Assembly (NCBI RefSeq): GCF_023273875.1
Contig: NZ_CP096882.1
Coordinates: forward strand, 868,001-932,000
DNA: 64,000 bases
Source of the DNA: Pseudarthrobacter sp. SSS035
GTDB taxonomy: Bacteria > Actinomycetota > Actinomycetes > Actinomycetales > Micrococcaceae
Direction: 5' to 3'
Part shown: positions 7,028-15,099 of the stretch, piece by piece
How the letters are laid out: every line of letters starts with the position of its first letter
Position numbering within the stretch: the first letter of the stretch is position 1
Program-made: the position numbers and the translations under genes
The notes under the pieces: generated by a model
Database searches by the model: none
What the model saw: only the letters and a program-made list of their open reading frames with translations
Told to the model about the DNA's origin: nothing

Positions 7028-8757
7028 GCCAGTTCCTCCACGCTCAGCTGGGATTCAACAATTTCCTGGTAGGTGGGTGAGGTTTCCAGGAGCTCCTCAT
7101 GCGTTCCGCGGTCCACGATCCGGCCGTTGTCCAGGACCAGGATCTGGTCTGCATCGGTGATGGTGGAGATCCGTTGGGCCACGATGATGACCGTGGCGTC
7201 GGCGGTGGTCTGTTTCAGCGCGGCGCGGAGCCTGGCATCGGTTGCGACGTCCAGCGCCGAGAACGAATCGTCAAAGAGGTAGACCTTGGGTTTGGTGATC
7301 AACGCGCGGGCGATGCAGAGCCGCTGCCGCTGGCCGCCGGAGACGTTGGTGCCGCCCTGCGCGATGCGGGCGTTCAGTCCGTTCTTCTTGTCGCGGACAA
7401 AGCCCTCGCCCTGGGCGATCTGCAGCGCGTCCCAGAGTTCCTGGTCCGTGGCCTCGGTCTTGCCGAAGCGCAGGTTGTGCTCGATGGTGCCCGAGAAGAG
7501 GTACGGCCGCTGCGGGACCAGGGCCACGCGCTTGGTGATCTCGGCACGGTCCAGGTTGCTGACGGAGACGCCGTCCAGGAGGACTTCGCCCTCGGCGATG
7601 TCGTACAGGCGCGGCAGCAGGGCCAGCAGCGAGGTTTTGCCTGCACCGGTGGAACCGATGATGGCAACGGTCTCGCCCGGTTTGGCGGTGAAGCTGATGT
7701 TGCTCAGCACCGGCGTCTCGGCACCGGGGTAGGCGAAGGTGACGTTCCGGTATTCCACTACCCCGGCCAGCGTGGCGGGCGTCTCAGGACGTTCGGGATC
7801 GTGGATGGAGGGTTCGACGTCGAGCACTTCACCGATGCGGTCCGCGCAGACGGAGGCGCGCGGGATCATCATGGCCATAAACGTGCCCATCATGACGGCG
7901 ATCAGGATCTGGAGCAGGTACTGCAGGAAGGCGGTCAGGGCGCCCACCTGCATTTCGCCCGAATCCACGCGCTGGCCGCCGAACCACAGCACCGCGGCCG
8001 TGGACAGGTGCAGGATCATGCCGATGGCCGGGAACATCAGGACAAACAGGGCCCCGATTTTCAGGGAGACGTCGGTCAGGTCCTTGTTGGCCACGCCGAA
8101 ACGCTCGGTTTCATAGGGTTCGCGGACAAAGGCGCGGACTACGCGGATGCCGATGATCTGCTCGCGAAGGACGGCGTTGATGCGGTCGATCTTCTTCTGC
8201 ATGGAACGGAACAGGGGCATCAGCCGGACCACCAGGTAGCCCACCACCACGATCAGCACGGGCACGGAGACCCAGACCAGCCAGGACAGGCTGATGTCCT
8301 CGCGCAGCGCCATGATGATGCCGCCGATGCACATGATGGGGGTGGCCACCATGAAGTTCAGTCCCATCAGCACGAGCATCTGGACCTGCTGGACGTCGTT
8401 GGTGCCGCGGGTGATGAGGGTGGGGGCGCCGAACGTGTTCACGTCCTTGGCGGAGAAACTGGTGACCTTGCGGAACACCCCGCGGCGCAGATCGCGGCCC
8501 ACGGCCATGGCCGTTTTGGAGCCGTAGTAGACGCCGGCGATGGCGGTGCCCACTTGGACAATGGCCACCAGCAGCATCACGGACCCGGTCCGCCAAATGA
8601 AATCCGTATCCCCGCGGGAAACGCCTTCGTCGATGATCTGGGCGTTGAGGCTGGGAAGGTAGAGCGCTGCGATGGTGGACGCCAGTTGGAACACAACGAC
8701 GGCCACGATGTATGGCATGTACGGTTTGGAGTAGCGCCGTATGAGGGTGAGGAGCAT
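7024..8757 (-). CDS. ABC exporter half-transporter with degenerate ATP site
   Basis: The 577-residue protein has six membrane helices (about 14-300) and an ATPase domain with Walker A GSTGAGKTS (368-376) and signature NVSGGQRQ (471-478). The Walker B reads VYLFDDSFS, with Asp where the catalytic Glu normally sits, and the H-loop reads VAQRIST, with Gln in place of His. These changes are the known signature of the degenerate-site partner in heterodimeric exporters such as TM287/288 and BmrCD. The next gene supplies the intact set. The start is an ATG with AAGGA upstream. It is the first gene of the operon. Confidence 0.93.
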   Translation of the reverse strand: MLLTLIRRYSKPYMPYIVAVVVFQLASTIAALYLPSLNAQIIDEGVSRGDTDFIWRTGSVMLLVAIVQVGTAIAGVYYGSKTAMAVGRDLRRGVFRKVTSFSAKDVNTFGAPTLITRGTNDVQQVQMLVLMGLNFMVATPIMCIGGIIMALREDISLSWLVWVSVPVLIVVVGYLVVRLMPLFRSMQKKIDRINAVLREQIIGIRVVRAFVREPYETERFGVANKDLTDVSLKIGALFVLMFPAIGMILHLSTAAVLWFGGQRVDSGEMQVGALTAFLQYLLQILIAVMMGTFMAMMIPRASVCADRIGEVLDVEPSIHDPERPETPATLAGVVEYRNVTFAYPGAETPVLSNISFTAKPGETVAIIGSTGAGKTSLLALLPRLYDIAEGEVLLDGVSVSNLDRAEITKRVALVPQRPYLFSGTIEHNLRFGKTEATDQELWDALQIAQGEGFVRDKKNGLNARIAQGGTNVSGGQRQRLCIARALITKPKVYLFDDSFSALDVATDARLRAALKQTTADATVIIVAQRISTITDADQILVLDNGRIVDRGTHEELLETSPTYQEIVESQLSVEELA

Positions 8758-8927
8758 GCCCGTGAATCCTTAGGAAGAGAGCGCGAAATGATGAGGATAA
8801 GTAGTAACAGACGGGGCTGACATTTCTCAGCCTACCCACTCTACGAAATCCGTTGCCCGGGCGAAACATCTACGGTAAATATCATCCGATCGGCGTACTC
8901 CTCCACACGTTCCTCCACCACTCACCT

Positions 8928-8983
8928 GCGCGAACGGACACTTGCGGCCCCGGATCCGTGGGGCCTTAAGTGTCCGTTCGCGC
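8928..8983 (-). terminator. Long-stem hairpin after the DHA2 transporter gene
   Basis: A perfect 16-bp stem (8928-8943 with 8968-8983, sequence GCGCGAACGGACACTT) encloses a further 6-bp stem (8946-8951 with 8960-8965). It lies 5 bases past the stop of the MFS gene. There is no T-run, so it may stop transcription or only protect the mRNA end. Confidence 0.7.
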
Positions 8984-8988
8984 TCAGG

Positions 8989-10608
8989 TCAGCGGCCGGC
9001 GGAGGCGAGTTCCGGCGTCGTGCTTTCAGCGTTGGCGTTTGCCTCGGCGCCGGTCCCCGCCCCCGGTTCGGTCTCCGGCTGGATGTCAACGGTGCGCCGC
9101 AGCGGGCGTTCCTTGATGAACAGGACCGAGATCAGGGCTACCACCGCAACGCCGGCGGAGATCAGGAAGACCTCGGCGGTGGCGTCGCCGTAAGCGGCGC
9201 GCATGATCTCGCGGACCGGTGCGGGCATGTCAACGAGGTCCATGCTGGCTCCGGCCGACCCGCCCGCCACTGGGATACCGGCCGCAGCCAGGCCCTGCGT
9301 GGCGAGTTCGCTGACCCGGCTGCTGAGGACGGCGCCGAGCACGGACACACCGATCGCGCCGCCCACTGAACGGAAGAAGGCCACAGACGCGCTGGCTGAG
9401 CCGATATCTGACGCCCGGACTGTGTTCTGCACCGCCAGGACCAGGTTCTGCATCAGCATGCCGAGGCCCACGCCCAGGATGGCCGTGAAGATCCCGGCCT
9501 GCCACAGTTCGGTGGTGTGGTCCATGGTGCCGGCCAGGCCGAGGCCGCCGATCAGCAGGATGGACCCGCCGATCAGGTAACCCTTCCACTTGCCGGTGCT
9601 GCTGATGAGCAGACCGGAAACGACCGAACCGGTCAGGTTGCCGGCGATCATCGGCAGCGTCAGGAGCCCGGCTTCGGTAGGCGTGGCGCCGCGGGCCACC
9701 TGGAAGTACTGGCCCAGGAACGTGGTTGAACCGAACATCGCGATGCCCACCGCCACTGAAGCGATGATGGCCAACGCGGTGGTGCGTTCGGAGATGATCT
9801 TCAGCGGGATGATGGGCTGCTCCACCTTGGACTCCACCAGCACCAGCAGGGCCAACAGCACCACGCCGCCGCCCACCATGGCGGCCGACTGCCAGGAAAC
9901 CCAGTCGTAGTAGGCGGGGTTGCCGGCGAAGGAAACCCAGATCAGGAGCAGGCTGACGCCGGAGGTCAGCAGGATGGAGCCAAGCCAGTCGATCTTGACG
10001 TGGCGCTTGATGTGCTCGATTTTCAGAGTGATCTGGAGCAGGATAAGGGCGACGACGGCGAGCGGCACGCAGACGAAGAAGGTCCAGCGCCAACCCAGCG
10101 GGCTGTCCACGATGAATCCGCCCAGCAGCGGGCCGCCGGCAGTGCCTACCGCCATCACGGCGCCCATGTAGCCGGAGTATTTGCCGCGGTCCCGGGGCGG
10201 GATCATGGTGCCGATGATGGCCTGCGCCAACGCGGTGAGCCCGCCCATGGCCACGCCCTGGATAACGCGGGCGGTGAGCAGCAGCGGGATGGTCTCGGAG
10301 AGTCCGGCCATAACGGAGCCAGCCACGAAGATGACGATGCTCAGCTGGACCAGCAGCTTCTTGTTGAAGAGGTCGGACAGCTTGCCCCAGATGGGGGTGG
10401 TGACGGCGTTGGCCAGCAGGGCGGCGGTGATCACCCAGGCGAAATCGGTCTGGGTGCCGTGCAGATCGGACATGATGGTGGGCAACGCGTTGGCCACGAT
10501 GGTGCTGCTGAGGATGGCGGTGAAGAACGCCGCGAGGAGCCCGGTCAGGGCTTCCATGATCTGGCGGTGGGTCATCGCCAAGGGCGGTGCGGCGGGTTGG
10601 CTCGACAT
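8989..10608 (-). CDS. DHA2-family MFS drug efflux transporter (EmrB/QacA type)
   Basis: This 539-residue proton-driven exporter has about 14 membrane helices. Family motifs are visible: IVANALPTIMSDLHG near the first helix, GKLSDLFNKKLLV (motif A loop) and a GPLLGGFIVDSPLGWRWTFF motif C region. The start is set at 10608, where AGGAG lies 7 bases upstream. An in-frame start further upstream would run into the MarR gene. The gene follows the MarR regulator with a 1-base gap, so the two are co-transcribed and the regulator probably controls the pump in response to a toxic ligand. Confidence 0.92.
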   Translation of the reverse strand: MSSQPAAPPLAMTHRQIMEALTGLLAAFFTAILSSTIVANALPTIMSDLHGTQTDFAWVITAALLANAVTTPIWGKLSDLFNKKLLVQLSIVIFVAGSVMAGLSETIPLLLTARVIQGVAMGGLTALAQAIIGTMIPPRDRGKYSGYMGAVMAVGTAGGPLLGGFIVDSPLGWRWTFFVCVPLAVVALILLQITLKIEHIKRHVKIDWLGSILLTSGVSLLLIWVSFAGNPAYYDWVSWQSAAMVGGGVVLLALLVLVESKVEQPIIPLKIISERTTALAIIASVAVGIAMFGSTTFLGQYFQVARGATPTEAGLLTLPMIAGNLTGSVVSGLLISSTGKWKGYLIGGSILLIGGLGLAGTMDHTTELWQAGIFTAILGVGLGMLMQNLVLAVQNTVRASDIGSASASVAFFRSVGGAIGVSVLGAVLSSRVSELATQGLAAAGIPVAGGSAGASMDLVDMPAPVREIMRAAYGDATAEVFLISAGVAVVALISVLFIKERPLRRTVDIQPETEPGAGTGAEANANAESTTPELASAGR

Positions 10609-10609
10609 A

Positions 10610-11116
10610 TCAGTGCTCCTGGAGGTTCTGGGGTGCGGTGGCTGATGCCGCGGTTGAATGTGCCGGGAGTGCATGTGCCCGGGCTGAATGCTTGAGGGAC
10701 TCCGAGAGTTTTGTCAGGATCCGTGCCGTGTCTTCGGCATCCTCCTGGCTCCAATCGCTGAGGTACTCCTGCAGCGTGGCCGTGCGGCTTTCCCCGATCT
10801 CGCGGAGCTTGTCCACGCCGGACGGCGAGAGGGCAACCAGCTGGGCGCGGCCGTCGTCGGGATCCTGCCGCCGGATGACGAAACCCTGCTCCTCAAGGTC
10901 CGCGATATGGCGGCTGAGGACGGGGGCGCTGACACCGAGCCGCTCCGCCAGCTGGGTGGCGCGAGATTCCCCCTCCCCCACGAACCTGAGCACGCCCTGC
11001 AGCGCAACCCCGGTGTCCTGTCCGCGGAAGCTCGCGGCGGCGACGCATCGGACCACCCGTTGGAGGTCGAAGATGCGGTAGACAAGGTCCGCTGCGGTGT
11101 CCGGGGCGACTGCCAT
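10610..11116 (-). CDS. MarR-family transcriptional regulator of the efflux operon
   Basis: A 168-residue winged-helix repressor. The recognition region reads TQLAERLGVSAPVLSRHIADLEEQGFVIRRQDPDDGRAQLVALSPSG, with the wing DPDDGRA typical of MarR. The start has AGGAG 9 bases upstream. It is the first gene of the operon with the DHA2 pump. Two palindromic sites flank its promoter, so autorepression released by a drug or phenolic ligand is likely. Confidence 0.93.
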   Translation of the reverse strand: MAVAPDTAADLVYRIFDLQRVVRCVAAASFRGQDTGVALQGVLRFVGEGESRATQLAERLGVSAPVLSRHIADLEEQGFVIRRQDPDDGRAQLVALSPSGVDKLREIGESRTATLQEYLSDWSQEDAEDTARILTKLSESLKHSARAHALPAHSTAASATAPQNLQEH

Positions 11117-11137
11117 GGTTGAGCTCTCCTCTTTTGT

Positions 11138-11180
11138 TTGCCTAAGGCAACTATATCCCTAAATGGTTGCTTTGGGAAAC
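11138..11180 (-). promoter_or_regulatory. MarR promoter with two operator-like palindromes
   Basis: On the minus strand a -35 TTCCCA (11173-11178) and a -10 TATAGT (11150-11155) are 17 bases apart. TTGCCTAAGGCAA (11138-11150) is a near-perfect palindrome touching the -10. GGTTGCTTTGGGAAAC (11165-11180) is a degenerate second copy over the -35. This layout suits autorepression by the adjacent MarR protein. Confidence 0.7.
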
Positions 11181-11221
11181 TAAAGAAGAGATGGTCGGGT
11201 TCAGGAGCCCTTAAACGCCAA

Positions 11222-11284
11222 GCGCGAACCGGCAGCTAATACCCTCAAATTTGCTTGAGGAAGGTATTAGCTGCCAGTTCGCGC
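11222..11284 (-). terminator. Very long hairpin after the TPP-enzyme gene
   Basis: A 22-bp near-perfect stem (11222-11243 with 11263-11284) carries an inner 6-bp stem (CCTCAA/TTGAGG). It begins 19 bases past the TPP-enzyme stop and ends that transcription unit before the MarR promoter. No T-run follows. Confidence 0.7.
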
Positions 11285-11302
11285 GTGGGGAGAGCTGGGT
11301 GT

Positions 11303-12997
11303 TCAGTCGTCCAGGTGGGTGGGTCCGAACATCTTGAGGAGCGTTTCGACGACGACGACGTTGGGTCCGTCCGCCGCGAAGCCCGCCCTGAGCGCGTTCC
11401 CGACGTCCTCGGGGGCCACCCGCGTGGCCGGCACGCCGAATGCTTCGGCGAGCTTGACGAAGTCGGGGCGCGCAAGCTCGGTGGCCGTGGCCTTGCCGAA
11501 CGCGCCCACCATGTATTCGCGCAGGATGCCGTAGCCGCCGTCGTCAACGATCAGCCAGGTGACCGGGACGTTGTGCTGCTTGGCGGTGGCGAGTTCGGAA
11601 ATGGAGTACATGGATGAACCGTCACCGGACACGGCAAGCACACGGCCCGGCTTGCCGACTGTTTCCAGCCCGACGGCGCCGCCGATGGCTGCCGGGAAGC
11701 CGTAGCCCAGGCCGCCGGCACCCTGGGCGGAGTGGAACTGGCCCTGCCGGGCATCCCAGCAGCTCCAGCCCCAGTACGCGGAAATGGTCATGTCCCAGAA
11801 GGTCTGCATGTCCGCGGGGACGGCTTCGCGGATGTCGGACATAAACTTCAGCTCTTTGCCCAGGTCCTGGGATTCGAGCCGCGCCTTGACCTTGGCGAGG
11901 GAGTCCTTCACCAGGTCCTCGGGGGTGGTCCCGTGCCAGCTGCGGGTGGCGTCGACGGGCGCTGCCAGGGCGTCGTCGAGTGCGCTGAGCGCCTGGCCGG
12001 CGTCGGCGCGGATGCCCAGGCCGGGGCTGTTCGATTCGAGGACGCGCGGTTCGGCGTCGATCTGGATGATGCGGCCGCGGGGCGCGAACGTGAAGTAGTT
12101 GGACGTGACTTCACCGAGGGACGAGCCGATGACAATCAGGACGTCGGCATCCTCCAGGAGGTCCGTCATGTGGCGGTCCTCGATCCAGGACTGCAGCGAA
12201 AGCTCATGGGTCCACGGGAAGGCGCCGTTGCCGCCGGGCGTGCAGATGACCGGCGCCCGCAGCTTCTCGGCAATCGAGAGCAGCGACTTTTCCGCCCGGC
12301 CACGCCGGGTACCGCCACCGGCGATGATGGCGGGACGTTCCGCCGTCGACAGCCATTTCACCGCTTCCCGGACCAGCTCCACGCGGGGCGGGTTGTCCGC
12401 TGCTTCGGCGAGGGCGTCCTCCACCGGGGGCACCATGATGGGATCCAGCAGCACGTTCTGCGGGATTTCCAGCCAGACCGGGCCCTGCGGCGAGGAGATG
12501 GCTTCGGTCCAGGCATCCTGGATGGCCGACGGGATGCCCGACGCGTGCTGGATCAGGCGCTGGCTCTTGGTGACGTTCGCGGCCGAGGCCTTCTGGTCGT
12601 CGAGCTGGTGCAGCATGCCCTTGCGGCGGGCGCCCAGTCCGTCGAGCGGGATCTGGCTGGCCACCACCACCATGGGCACACCCGTGGCGTAGGCCTCCTG
12701 CAGGCCGGCGAGGGACGTCAGCGCCCCGGGTCCGGTGGACAGGAACAGCACGCCCACTTCACCGGTGGCGCGGGAGTACCCGTCCGCGGCGAAAGCGCTG
12801 TTGTTCTCCACGCGGGAGGACACAAAGTGAAGGTTGCCGCGGCCCATGGCGTCAAACAGGCCGAGCGCGTGCTGGCCCGGGATGCCGAAGACGGTCTTCG
12901 CGCCGAGCGCTTCAAGGGTTTCGACGACGAGGTCCCCGCCGTTGCGCTGGCTGGTCCCCTTGGTAGGGGCTGCTGTGCCCGGATCGAAATCAATCAT
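11303..12997 (-). CDS. Thiamine-pyrophosphate-dependent enzyme, candidate 2-oxo acid decarboxylase
   Basis: The 564-residue protein has the three-domain acetolactate synthase/benzoylformate decarboxylase layout. Near the N-terminus SRVENNSAFAADGYSRATG carries the cofactor-activating Glu. The C-terminal TPP motif is GDGSSMYSISELATAKQHN... ending DDGGYG, with DD where NN is usual. It is not a normal acetolactate synthase: no small-subunit gene is near. It follows the agmatinase-like gene, its ribosome site AAGGAG lying in that gene's last codons. By context it could be a 2-ketoarginine decarboxylase (AruI-like); that is inference from neighbourhood and family. Confidence 0.85.
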   Translation of the reverse strand: MIDFDPGTAAPTKGTSQRNGGDLVVETLEALGAKTVFGIPGQHALGLFDAMGRGNLHFVSSRVENNSAFAADGYSRATGEVGVLFLSTGPGALTSLAGLQEAYATGVPMVVVASQIPLDGLGARRKGMLHQLDDQKASAANVTKSQRLIQHASGIPSAIQDAWTEAISSPQGPVWLEIPQNVLLDPIMVPPVEDALAEAADNPPRVELVREAVKWLSTAERPAIIAGGGTRRGRAEKSLLSIAEKLRAPVICTPGGNGAFPWTHELSLQSWIEDRHMTDLLEDADVLIVIGSSLGEVTSNYFTFAPRGRIIQIDAEPRVLESNSPGLGIRADAGQALSALDDALAAPVDATRSWHGTTPEDLVKDSLAKVKARLESQDLGKELKFMSDIREAVPADMQTFWDMTISAYWGWSCWDARQGQFHSAQGAGGLGYGFPAAIGGAVGLETVGKPGRVLAVSGDGSSMYSISELATAKQHNVPVTWLIVDDGGYGILREYMVGAFGKATATELARPDFVKLAEAFGVPATRVAPEDVGNALRAGFAADGPNVVVVETLLKMFGPTHLDD

Positions 12998-13002
12998 GGT
13001 GG

Positions 13003-14067
13003 CTACTCCTTGGTTCCGGCGGCGAAACCGGCAGGTTGGCGGGCTTCTTGGCCGAGAGCCTGGGCGGCGTAGCCGTTGGCTGTCCCGAACCGGTCACCTT
13101 CAACAGCATTGTCCGCCATCAGCGTGACCAGTTCATAGGCCACATGGCTGGCTGCCACGCCGGTGATTTCAGCGTGGTCGTAGGCCGGAGCAACCTCGAC
13201 GATGTCGGCGCCCACCAGGTTCATGCCGCGGAAGCCGCGGATGATCTCCAGGAGTTCGCGGCTGGTGATGCCACCGGCCTCAGGGGTTCCGGTGCCCGGA
13301 GCGTGCGCGGGGTCCAGGACGTCGATGTCCACGGAGATGTAGAGCGGACGGTTGCCGATCCGGTCGCGGACCTTGGCCACCGTCTCCAGGACGCCCTGGT
13401 AGTAGACATCGGCGGAGGTGACGATGCCGAACCCGAAGCGGTGGTCGTCGTCGAGATCCTTTTTGCCGTAGAGCGGGCCGCGCGTGCCGATGTGGCTGAT
13501 GGCTTCGGTGTCCAGGATGCCTTCTTCAACGGCCCGGCGGAACGGGGTGCCGTGGGTGTATTCGGCACCGAAGTAGGTGTCCCAGGTATCGAGGTGGGCG
13601 TCAAAGTGCAGCATGGCGACAGGTCCGCCGGCGCGCTCGGCGGCCGCACGGAGCAACGGCAGGGCGATGGTGTGGTCCCCGCCGAGGGTCACCAGTTTGC
13701 TGCCGGCCGCCGTGAGGTCCAGGGCGTTCTGCTGGATGGTTTCGATGGCTTCGTTGATGTTGAACGGGTTGACGGCCATGTCTCCGGCGTCGGCCACCTG
13801 GATGTTTTCGAACGGGCTGACGTCCCAGGCGGGGTTGTACGGGCGGAGCAGGCGGCTGGCCTCGCGGATGTGGTTGGAGCCGAAACGGGCGCCCGGGCGG
13901 TACGAAACACCCGAGTCGAAGGGCACGCCCACCACCGTCACGTCGGCCTTGGCCACCTGGTCCAGACGCGGCAGGCGGGCGTAGGTTGCAGCGCCGGCAT
14001 AGCGCGGGATACGGGATGAATCGATGGGGCCAAGGTTGCCGTTGGCTTCGATGCGCAGCTCTTTCAA
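13003..14067 (-). CDS. Agmatinase/guanidinobutyrase-type ureohydrolase
   Basis: Ureohydrolases release urea from guanidino compounds using two Mn ions. All metal-binding motifs are present: GGDHTIALPLL, HFDAHLDTWD and SVDIDVLDPAHAPGTGTPEAGG. The best start is a TTG at 14067 (product opens MKELRIEANGNLG, 354 residues) with AAGGAG 9 bases upstream; upstream ATGs lack a ribosome site. The substrate may be agmatine (giving putrescine) or 4-guanidinobutyrate (giving GABA), which sequence alone cannot separate. It is probably co-transcribed with the TPP enzyme 5 bases downstream. Confidence 0.9.
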   Translation of the reverse strand: MKELRIEANGNLGPIDSSRIPRYAGAATYARLPRLDQVAKADVTVVGVPFDSGVSYRPGARFGSNHIREASRLLRPYNPAWDVSPFENIQVADAGDMAVNPFNINEAIETIQQNALDLTAAGSKLVTLGGDHTIALPLLRAAAERAGGPVAMLHFDAHLDTWDTYFGAEYTHGTPFRRAVEEGILDTEAISHIGTRGPLYGKKDLDDDHRFGFGIVTSADVYYQGVLETVAKVRDRIGNRPLYISVDIDVLDPAHAPGTGTPEAGGITSRELLEIIRGFRGMNLVGADIVEVAPAYDHAEITGVAASHVAYELVTLMADNAVEGDRFGTANGYAAQALGQEARQPAGFAAGTKE

Positions 14068-14239
14068 AATGAGCCTCTCCTTCGAGGATTGATCGGCGGG
14101 TGTGACAGCCATCATAGCCTGAAGTTTTCTAATGCGCATCAGTTGTTTACAAAACCACCATTGGCCAAGCTCACGCCGGCCGCCCCCGGGCACAAACCGG
14201 GAAGGAACGCAGCAACGCTAGCGAGCGGGGAGCGGCAAC

Positions 14240-14815
14240 CTACCGGCTGGCCGCAGGGACCAGGACCCAGAGAACCTCGACGGCCTCGTCCGTGGGATTG
14301 ACCCACGTGTGCGGTTCGCGGCCCGGGAAGGTGACGGTGTCGCCGGTGCTGAGCTCGTATTCCTCGTTGGTCAGGATCAGCCGGATGCGTCCCTTGATCA
14401 CATGGAGCACATCCACGTCGCAGTCCACGGCGTACAGCTCAGCTTCGCCGCGGCCGTGCGGCTCAATGACGGCCTGGATGATCTGGATGCGCCGTTCGGA
14501 ACGGGCAGTCAGCAGCCGCTCCACGATGCCCTCGCCGCCCAGGGAGATCCGTGGGCCTTCGTCCCTCTTGGTCAGGTGGGTTTCCGGGGCCACAAACAAG
14601 TCGCCGATCGAGATGGACAAGACCTGGCACAGGGTCACCAGCGACGCGACAGACGGCGACGTAAGGTCACGTTCCACGCGGCTGAGGAAGCCCTTGGTCA
14701 GGCCGGTGGCGTCGGCAACCTGCTCGATGGTCAGCCGCTGCGACTGCCGGGCGGCACGGATTCGGGAACCGATGGCAACGGGAACGTTGCTCGGCTCAAC
14801 TGGCAGTGCCTTCAT
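14240..14815 (-). CDS. XRE-cupin transcriptional regulator (PuuR-like architecture)
   Basis: In 191 residues, a helix-turn-helix (about 14-68, with TIEQVADATGLTKGFLSRVERDLTSPS) is followed by a small cupin (about 110-186, with PHGRGEAELYAVDCDVDVLHVIKGRI and the TGDTVTFPGREPHTW turn). Proteins of this shape, such as PuuR, sense small metabolites with the cupin and control catabolic genes for polyamines or amino acids. It lies between the ureohydrolase gene (same strand) and a divergent sodium:solute symporter, so both are likely targets. Confidence 0.9.
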   Translation of the reverse strand: MKALPVEPSNVPVAIGSRIRAARQSQRLTIEQVADATGLTKGFLSRVERDLTSPSVASLVTLCQVLSISIGDLFVAPETHLTKRDEGPRISLGGEGIVERLLTARSERRIQIIQAVIEPHGRGEAELYAVDCDVDVLHVIKGRIRLILTNEEYELSTGDTVTFPGREPHTWVNPTDEAVEVLWVLVPAASR

Positions 14816-14963
14816 GTGCGGACCTTTCGTGGCCGGCGGTGCGGCCCCATCTCTGGAGCAATCCTAATGGCCAGCCGGCCCGTGTGACGTGGCGGACGCC
14901 GCGTCGAACAGCAGACAGTACGGCCGACCTTGACTGTTGCGTCGGTCACAGCATACGCTTTTG

Positions 14964-14979
14964 GGCAACAAGTGTTGTC
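14964..14979. promoter_or_regulatory. Operator-like palindrome in the XRE/symporter divergent region
   Basis: GGCAACAAGTGTTGTC contains CAACA and TGTTG arms separated by two bases. It is 150 bases from the regulator start and 120 bases from the symporter start, and 28 bases after a possible TTGACT -35 (14930-14935) for the symporter. Binding by the XRE-cupin protein is a guess from position. Confidence 0.4.
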
Positions 14980-15099
14980 TCTGAGGCAATATTTGAGGAA
15001 CTCTTCCTCCCAATTCCACAAGAGCAGCGGAAAACCGGCCTCCCCAGCAGCGCCGCCGGGATTCCAGAAACACTGCAGATCAGCTCCAAGGAGCCCCAA

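Noticed and set aside
7099..8820. 573-codon plus-strand ORF antisense to the ABC half-transporter
   Set aside because: It has no domain features and follows the third-position GC pattern of the opposite strand's real gene.
11303..12997. Acetolactate synthase for branched-chain amino acids (ilvB)
   Set aside because: There is no regulatory subunit or ilvC beside it, the TPP motif ends in DDGGYG rather than the usual NN form, and the context is a ureohydrolase operon.
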